Source of the DNA: JAIBJN01 sp963842305
GTDB lineage: Bacteria > Actinomycetota > Thermoleophilia > Gaiellales > Gaiellaceae
Direction: 5' to 3'
Assembly: GCA_963842305.1 (NCBI GenBank)
Contig: CAWJFW010000008.1
Coordinates: 1-64,000, forward strand
Length of the DNA: 64,000 nt
Below, in pieces: positions 59,152 through 64,000 of this stretch. Both the position numbers and the translations under genes were made by a program. Each line of letters opens with the position of its first letter. Position 1 is the first letter of the stretch. The notes beneath the pieces were generated by a model, which saw only the letters and a list, made by a program, of their open reading frames with translations, had not been told where the DNA came from and made no database searches.

Positions 59152-59952
59152 ATGAACGGCGACCGCTGGCACTTTCGACTGCGTGGCAATGTTCGGCTGG
59201 CCTGCCTCGATCATGGCGGTTCGGGGCCGTGCGTCCTCTTGCTGCACGGACTCGCCGGACACGCCCACGAGTGGGACGAGACGGCCTCGTCGCTCTCGGC
59301 CGAATACAGAGTTGTAGCTCCGGACCAGCGGGGGCACGGGCGCAGCGAGCGCTCGCCCGAAGATGTCTCGCCCGAGGCATTCGTAGCCGATGTGGAGAAC
59401 TGGGTCGAGGAACTCGGTCTCGCGCCCACCGTGCTCGTCGGTCAATCGCTCGGCGCCCAGACAGCGTTCCTGCTCGCCGAAAAGAGGTCCGAACTCGTGC
59501 GAGGGCTGGTCGTGATCGAAGCCACGCCTGACGCGGATCCTTCCGCAGCGGCGCAGGTACGGACATGGCTCGAGTCATGGCCCGTTCCGTTTAGCTCTCG
59601 TCGGGAAGCGGCGGACTTCTTCGGCGGACAGGGCGTGAGGCCGAAGGCATGGGCCGCTGGTCTGGAACAGCGACCTGACGGATTTGGCCCGAGCTTCAAC
59701 CCGAACGTACTCGTCGCAGCCCTTGCAGAGGCGAGCCAGCGAGACTACTGGCAGGAGTGGGCCAGGATCACGTGCCCGGTGCTCGTCGTCCGCGGTAGGC
59801 GCGGATGGATGCCCGAAGACGAGGCGCGGCGCATGATCGAGTTGCTTCCCACGGCTCGACTCGCCGAGATCGAGGACGCGGGCCACGATCTTCACCTCGA
59901 ACAATCCGAGCGCTGGCAAGCGGCGCTCGGCGAGTTCCTCGCAACTCTCTAA
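59152..59952 (+). CDS. Alpha/beta-fold hydrolase
   Basis: 266 residues. Oxyanion/HG motif LLLHGLAGHAHEWDE, nucleophile elbow VGQSLGAQTAF (Ser), acid in the CPVLVVRGRRGWMPEDEA region and catalytic His in DAGHDLHLEQ. Cap domain around residues 125-190. Similar to esterase/haloalkane-dehalogenase-like family members; the substrate is unknown. Cytosolic and monocistronic. Confidence 0.88.
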   Translation: MNGDRWHFRLRGNVRLACLDHGGSGPCVLLLHGLAGHAHEWDETASSLSAEYRVVAPDQRGHGRSERSPEDVSPEAFVADVENWVEELGLAPTVLVGQSLGAQTAFLLAEKRSELVRGLVVIEATPDADPSAAAQVRTWLESWPVPFSSRREAADFFGGQGVRPKAWAAGLEQRPDGFGPSFNPNVLVAALAEASQRDYWQEWARITCPVLVVRGRRGWMPEDEARRMIELLPTARLAEIEDAGHDLHLEQSERWQAALGEFLATL

Positions 59953-60135
59953 GGGCGGGACGTTAATCGGTGATCGTGTCTGGCGGAGGCTGGGCCAGGT
60001 CAGTGGTTCGCACGATCTCCTTGCCAAATGGAACCAGAGCGGCGCCCGCCATCTTGAAATCGGCATTTCCCTTCCGTGTGCAGTCGTTCGCGTTGGCGGC
60101 GGCCGCCGACCTCGAAGTCTTCGACCTCCTCGACG

Positions 60136-60996
60136 TCAGCGAGGTCCAGCTGCCGTACTACGGCCAGGCCAGGTCGCGGCCAGCTGGGCGCCCAAGAGGA
60201 AGATCGCGGCGCACAGGTAAACGAGGAAGAGGAAGCCGATCGCTGCGCCGAGCGAGCCGTAGACCAGGTTGTAGTCGGCGAAGCGCGAGAGGTAGAAACC
60301 GTATCCGAGCTGCGTTAGCTGGACTGCGACCGCGACGAGGAGCGCCGGCAGCCACAGGCGCCGGAAGCTGGGACGCTCAGGGGGCACGTAGCGGTAGAGG
60401 AGCAGGACCGTCGCGAAGATCACTCCGAATGAGGCGAGGGCCTGCGCCAGGTCGCCGGCGGTGGACCCGAGCTGCTCGAGACCGAGCGCCGAGCCCACCT
60501 TCGTGCCCATGTCTTCGACGAGCCGGACGAGCAGCGTCAGGCCGAAGGCGACGAGAAGGAGGACTCCCGCGAGGAGGACAAGCACCACGTCGAATGTCTT
60601 GCCACGCCACGCCTGCCGGCGTTCGGCGGCCCAGACGTTCGTCAGCGCGATGCGGATCGCGGCCATCATGCCGCTCGCGGCCCACAGGAAGCCCAGGACG
60701 GCGATCAGCCCGAGGGCCGACGTCGGGCTCGTAAGTCCCGCGACGGCCTCGTCGAGCCGCACGCTCCCGGCGGTGGAGAGCCGAAAGTTGTCGACAAGGA
60801 AGGTGACGACCTCCTTGCGTCGCTCGTCGTTCTCGATCAGCAGCCCGAAGATCGAGACGAGGAAGATCGCGAGCGGGAAGAGCGAGAAGAGGGCGCGGTA
60901 GGCGATCGCCGACGCGAGCTGGGGGCAGAGGTTCCGGCTGTAGGCCTCCGCGACCTCCCGGCCTGTGTGCCAGAGGCGGGAGAGGCGGGCACGCAT
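60136..60996 (-). CDS. YihY/virulence-factor-BrkB family membrane protein
   Basis: 286 residues from ATG 60996. NLCPQLASAIAYRALFSLFPLAIFLVSIFGLLI and the family-typical YGSLGAAIGFLFLVYLCAAIFLLGAQLAA are diagnostic. Six hydrophobic helices. Formerly called RNase BN, a name now considered wrong; function is uncertain. There is no close operon partner. Confidence 0.9.
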   Translation of the reverse strand: MRARLSRLWHTGREVAEAYSRNLCPQLASAIAYRALFSLFPLAIFLVSIFGLLIENDERRKEVVTFLVDNFRLSTAGSVRLDEAVAGLTSPTSALGLIAVLGFLWAASGMMAAIRIALTNVWAAERRQAWRGKTFDVVLVLLAGVLLLVAFGLTLLVRLVEDMGTKVGSALGLEQLGSTAGDLAQALASFGVIFATVLLLYRYVPPERPSFRRLWLPALLVAVAVQLTQLGYGFYLSRFADYNLVYGSLGAAIGFLFLVYLCAAIFLLGAQLAATWPGRSTAAGPR

Positions 60997-61254
60997 GGCC
61001 CGCCCTCGTTCTCCTCGCGATTGCCTGTTCCTGCCGGAACGGATCGGGATCTCGGCGACCCCGGTCCCGCGCCGCCGCGCCCTCGACGCCGGCAACCCGA
61101 CGATCGCCCTCGCAGCGGCCGCCGATCTCGACTTCGTCCGCCTGCCAAAGGCCCTCGAGCTAGTTCTTTTCTCGTCGACGAGGAGCCGAACCACGGCGGC
61201 ATCGGGGGCGAATAGGTCGTGTCCCGTCATCCCGCTCGAAAGGATCAACCTTCG

Positions 61255-61644
61255 ATGCGCTTCATCCCAACCCGCTTGCACGCGCCGCTCGATTACATCG
61301 TCGGCGCTGTCCTGGTCGCCGCACCCTGGATCTTCCAGTTCTCCGGGGACGCCGCCGCGACCGCAGTCTCCATCGTGCTCGGTCTTGGGCTCATCGCCTA
61401 CAGCTTGTTTACGAACTACGAGCTCGGCGTCTGGAAGGTCGCGCCCATGGCCGTCCACAACCTGATCGACGTCGTCGCCGGCGCGCTGCTGGCTGCCTCG
61501 CCGTGGATCTTCGGCTTCGCCGACGAGGGGACGAACTATTGGCTGCCGTTCGTCGTCATCGGTGTCGCAGCGATCTTCCTCGGCCTCACGACCAAGCAGC
61601 AGGGCGGATACAGCTACGGCGCGAGCCGGACCGCTTCCGGTTAA
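61255..61644 (+). CDS. SPW-repeat membrane protein
   Basis: 129 residues. Two tandem copies of the SPW repeat, with LVAAPWIFQFSG and LLAASPWIFGFAD. Four membrane helices. GAAAGGA lies before ATG 61255, which is preferred over an in-frame start at 61219. Function of the family is unknown. Confidence 0.87.
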   Translation: MRFIPTRLHAPLDYIVGAVLVAAPWIFQFSGDAAATAVSIVLGLGLIAYSLFTNYELGVWKVAPMAVHNLIDVVAGALLAASPWIFGFADEGTNYWLPFVVIGVAAIFLGLTTKQQGGYSYGASRTASG

Positions 61645-62268
61645 GCGACCGAACATGCGCGGCGGGCATCTGCCCGCCGCGCCGGACCGTCGATCCGTCG
61701 CCTGGTCAGTCAGTCACGTCCGCGACGCCTGCGGCACGTTCGTGACGGGCGCGGCCGAGTGACCCTTGAAGTCCCATCCGGAGAACTACATCCAGCATTC
61801 GACGTCACGCCAGTAGGTGGGCGACCAGAGGTTGACGGTCTTGAGGATCGACCCGGGTTGCCAGCACCAGCGGATGGTCAGGATGTATTTCCAGTAGAAG
61901 TCATCCACCTAGCCTTGCGTGGTGGTTTTCGGTCAACCAAGCTGGTTGCCAAGGCCGTAGTTGCCGCGAAATGCGTCCCCCGTGTGGTCTCGGTGTGGTC
62001 TCGCGGCGGCTACTTCTACTGGTTCTATCGAGTCCATGACGGCACGTGACAGCCGGTCCTGCCCAGTGTCGCATTTGCAAGACTTTCCGTCGTGGCCGTC
62101 GGTGTCCAGTGCCGACCCGTATCGGCCCGTGCTAACGCTCCCGTTAGCAAACCGTTAGCAGCGTCCGACAGCACGCTCGCGCATGACAGATCCACCGAGG
62201 CGGCGGCGTGAGTCGAAAGAGGGAGGGTCTCCAGGCCGACCGGTCGCCCGGGGTTCAGAGCGGGCCGT
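61645..62268. other. 624-bp region without a confident gene
   Basis: It contains an opposite-strand 40-codon ORF rich in Trp and Tyr (61786-61908, minus; motifs WKYILTIRWCWQ, WSPTYW). On the plus strand an unstarted frame reads SRGGYFYWFYRVHDGT to a stop near 62049. Both resemble fragments of secreted Trp-rich actinobacterial proteins. A CGTTAGC motif occurs twice 11 bp apart, the first pairing with GCTAACG (62131-62159). Composition fits degraded or mobile-derived DNA; I see no complete gene. Confidence 0.45.
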
Positions 62269-62916
62269 TCAGACACCCGCACGGCTGAACGTCACGTGCG
62301 TGACTCCGCTGGGCGAGGAGGTCGCCTCGACCTCGTAGTCCTGTTCGAGGCCCTCCAGTCCGTCCCAGAGGCGTTCGCCTCGGCCGAGCAGGATCGGGAC
62401 CACCACGACGTGCATGTGGTCGACGAGCCCGGCGGCAAGGAAGTCGCGGATCGTAGTAGGACCTCCGCCGATGCGTACGTCCTGGCCGTCCGCAGCCTTG
62501 CGGGCTATCTCGAGCGCCTCGGCAGGCGAAGCGTCGATGAAGTGGAACGTCGTGCCGCCCTCCATCTCGATCGACGCGCGCGGGTGGTGGGTGAGGACGA
62601 AGACTGGTGTGTGGAACGGCGGGTTGGGACCCCACCAGCCCTTCCACTCCGAGTCCTCGTGCGATCCCGGCGGGCCGAACTTCCTGGCGCCCATGATCTC
62701 GGCGCCGATCCCGACATCGTGCCGTCGCGCGAAGGCGTCGTCGATGCCGGCGGTGCCACCGGGCTGGCCGGCCATCTCGTTCCACCACCGGGTGGTGAAC
62801 AGCCATTCGTGCAGCCGTTCACCGGCGTGGCCGAACGGTGCGTCGAGGCTCTGACCTTCGCCGGTGGCGAAACCGTCGAGCGAGATCGAGAAGAATTGAA
62901 CGCGGGTGAGGGACAT
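62269..62916 (-). CDS. Dihydrofolate-reductase/RibD-C-fold family protein
   Basis: 215 residues from ATG 62916. MSLTRVQFFSISLDGFATGEGQS, GAEIMGARKFGP, VFVLTHHPRASIEMEGGTTFHF, IGGGPTTIRDFLAAGLVDHMHVVVVPILLGRGERLWDGL are typical of the RibD C-terminal NADPH-binding fold (YyaP/DfrA-like). The cofactor fold is clear; the substrate is not. Start chosen because MSLTRVQ begins the first strand; an in-frame ATG at 62946 is possible. Confidence 0.87.
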   Translation of the reverse strand: MSLTRVQFFSISLDGFATGEGQSLDAPFGHAGERLHEWLFTTRWWNEMAGQPGGTAGIDDAFARRHDVGIGAEIMGARKFGPPGSHEDSEWKGWWGPNPPFHTPVFVLTHHPRASIEMEGGTTFHFIDASPAEALEIARKAADGQDVRIGGGPTTIRDFLAAGLVDHMHVVVVPILLGRGERLWDGLEGLEQDYEVEATSSPSGVTHVTFSRAGV

Positions 62917-62962
62917 CGTTCGACTCCTTCTGTTGGTCGAGCTCAAAGCGTGGTGAGAAGAC

Positions 62963-63163
62963 TCACGTGTCGTATCGGAACGACAGCCCCTGGTCGGCTA
63001 GGGCCTGGCGAAGAATCTTGATCGCCCTGGGTCCCATGCCGTGGAGCTTGAGCAGTTCCTCGGCGCGGTGGTCGGTGAGTTGCGAAAGGCGAGTGATTCC
63101 GACCGACGTGAGGGCTCGGGTCGCGGGGGCTCCGATGCGGGGCAGTACGTCGGGCTGACTCAT
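62963..63163 (-). CDS. Small helix-hairpin-helix protein
   Basis: 66 residues. IGAPATRALTSVGITRLSQLTDHRAEELLKLHGMGPRAIKILRQAL contains the HhH hairpin KLHGMGPRAI, as in RNA polymerase alpha C-terminal and DNA-ligase-like domains. Likely binds nucleic acid without sequence specificity. It is 46 bp upstream of the RibD-like gene on the same strand. Confidence 0.75.
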   Translation of the reverse strand: MSQPDVLPRIGAPATRALTSVGITRLSQLTDHRAEELLKLHGMGPRAIKILRQALADQGLSFRYDT

Positions 63164-63301
63164 GGCTTCACTGACCTACGTTTCGTCGGCTCACAGGTAG
63201 ACCGAGACCCGGGACCAAACTCATCGGTGAAGACCCGACGTCGGAGCGGTGACTAGGGAGTAGCGCGATAACCCCCGCCCGGCTCATGATGAACCGGAGC
63301 A

Positions 63302-64000
63302 TCAAGCGAGCTCGGATTGAAGGATTTCCGCCACAGGGCGGCGGGGGCTGATGCGGGCTGGTATGACGGTGAGGCCGGCCACCACGATGACCGTGACCGG
63401 CACCACGGCAAGCAGCTGCCAGAGCGGCGGGCTCACCCCGTCGCCGCCGCCGCCTAGGGCGGCGAAGAGTGCGAGGCCTCCGGGGATGCCGAGGGCGGCG
63501 CCGACGAGCGCGGGCAGCACCTGCGCTGCTGAGAGTCCTGTGCTGACCTGCTGTGGGGTCGCGCCCAGGGCCCGTGCCAGCGCCGAGGAGTGCCTGGCGT
63601 CGAGCGCGGTTGCCCAGGTGACGACGATGGCGTTGATGGCGGCGAGGGCGACCAGCGAGACCGTGAGCACCAGCATCACCTGGTTGAATCGGTCGGTCGT
63701 AGGGTCGGTCCCACCGACCAGCTCAGCATCGTGGCCGAACTGGGCGCGCGCCGCAAGCACGGCGACGATCCCGGTGACCGCGACGAAGATACTGGCCGCG
63801 CTCAGCACGAGGCGGCGCGGCCGTCGCGCGGCCACCCGCAACCCGAGGAGCAGGGGGACGGGCAGGCGCGCCGAGATCGCGATCAGCCAGGGCGTGCGCC
63901 GGGGCGGGCGGGCTGCGTCGGCCAGGGCTTGGACTGTGCTGGAGCGGGCCGCGCGGACGGCGGGTACGAAAGTCGCGACTGCCGCGACCCCGAGTGCCAC
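63302..64000 (-). CDS. ABC transporter permease, FtsX-like domain (5' end outside window)
   Basis: The C-terminal ~233 residues are present. Membrane helices lie around VLSAASIFVAVTGIVAVLAAR, VMLVLTVSLVALAAINAIVVTWA, VLPALVGAALGIPGGLALFAALG and LLAVVPVTVIVVAGLTVIPA. DARHSSALARALGATPQQV and the C-terminal ARISPRRPVAEILQSE are typical of FtsX/MacB-type permeases. The gene continues beyond 64000, so its partner ATPase is not visible. Confidence 0.85.
   Translation of the reverse strand: MALGVAAVATFVPAVRAARSSTVQALADAARPPRRTPWLIAISARLPVPLLLGLRVAARRPRRLVLSAASIFVAVTGIVAVLAARAQFGHDAELVGGTDPTTDRFNQVMLVLTVSLVALAAINAIVVTWATALDARHSSALARALGATPQQVSTGLSAAQVLPALVGAALGIPGGLALFAALGGGGDGVSPPLWQLLAVVPVTVIVVAGLTVIPARISPRRPVAEILQSELA

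Overview
The window is high-GC DNA that looks like an actinobacterial chromosome. The gene order tRNA-Met, rpmG, secE, nusG, rplK, rplA, rplJ, rplL, the many GTG/TTG starts, a DUF7144-type membrane protein, an SPW-repeat protein and a complete type IV pilus locus without a secretin together suggest a deep-branching monoderm actinobacterium, perhaps class Thermoleophilia. That placement is an inference from gene content and was not computed.

Layout. 1-8.2 kb: rpoC and rpoB on the minus strand; rpoC carries an unusually large N-terminal insertion. 8.4-12.6 kb: an envelope-stress module (MprAB-like two-component system, HtrA-like protease, small exported protein) lies between rpoBC and rplJL. 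The protease and the exported-protein genes are each preceded by four YCTYAG-type hexamers spaced exactly 11 bp apart. 12.7-16.2 kb: the ribosomal protein/transcription cluster and tRNA-Met. 16.2-24.9 kb: assorted metabolic and membrane genes, a long palindrome, and two truncated genes facing each other across what looks like a deletion junction. 24.9-35.1 kb: secreted or surface proteins, a TSUP permease, a universal stress protein, a sigma factor with a membrane-anchored tail, and a chromate transporter. 35.3-38.1 kb: an arsenic operon (arsR, arsM, GNAT, aquaglyceroporin, arsC) in which every junction is a 4-nt ATGA overlap. 38.2-58.7 kb: a type IV pilus locus made of two minus-strand operons flanking a plus-strand pilA group. 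It has two PilT-like ATPases, PilB, PilC, PilD, PilM/N/O, several prepilins, a predicted seven-bladed propeller protein, a PASTA protein and an exported transglycosylase/endopeptidase. 58.7-64 kb: tRNA-Tyr and unrelated small genes, ending in a partial ABC permease.

Working together. The pilus locus appears to encode a self-contained monoderm machine: motors (PilB, PilT1, PilT2), platform (PilC, PilM/N/O), prepilin peptidase, major and minor pilins, a candidate tip adhesin next to the PilX-like gene, and enzymes that could open peptidoglycan. The arsenic operon combines reduction, methylation, channel efflux and N-acetylation. The stress module has the composition of mycobacterial mprAB-pepD.

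Quality warning. Seven genes carry apparent single-base frameshifts (rpoC, rplJ, MOSC, ClC, an alpha/beta hydrolase, the sigma factor with two, and the PASTA protein). Two of these genes are normally essential, so assembly or read errors are the likeliest cause. The joined coordinates given for these genes span the break.
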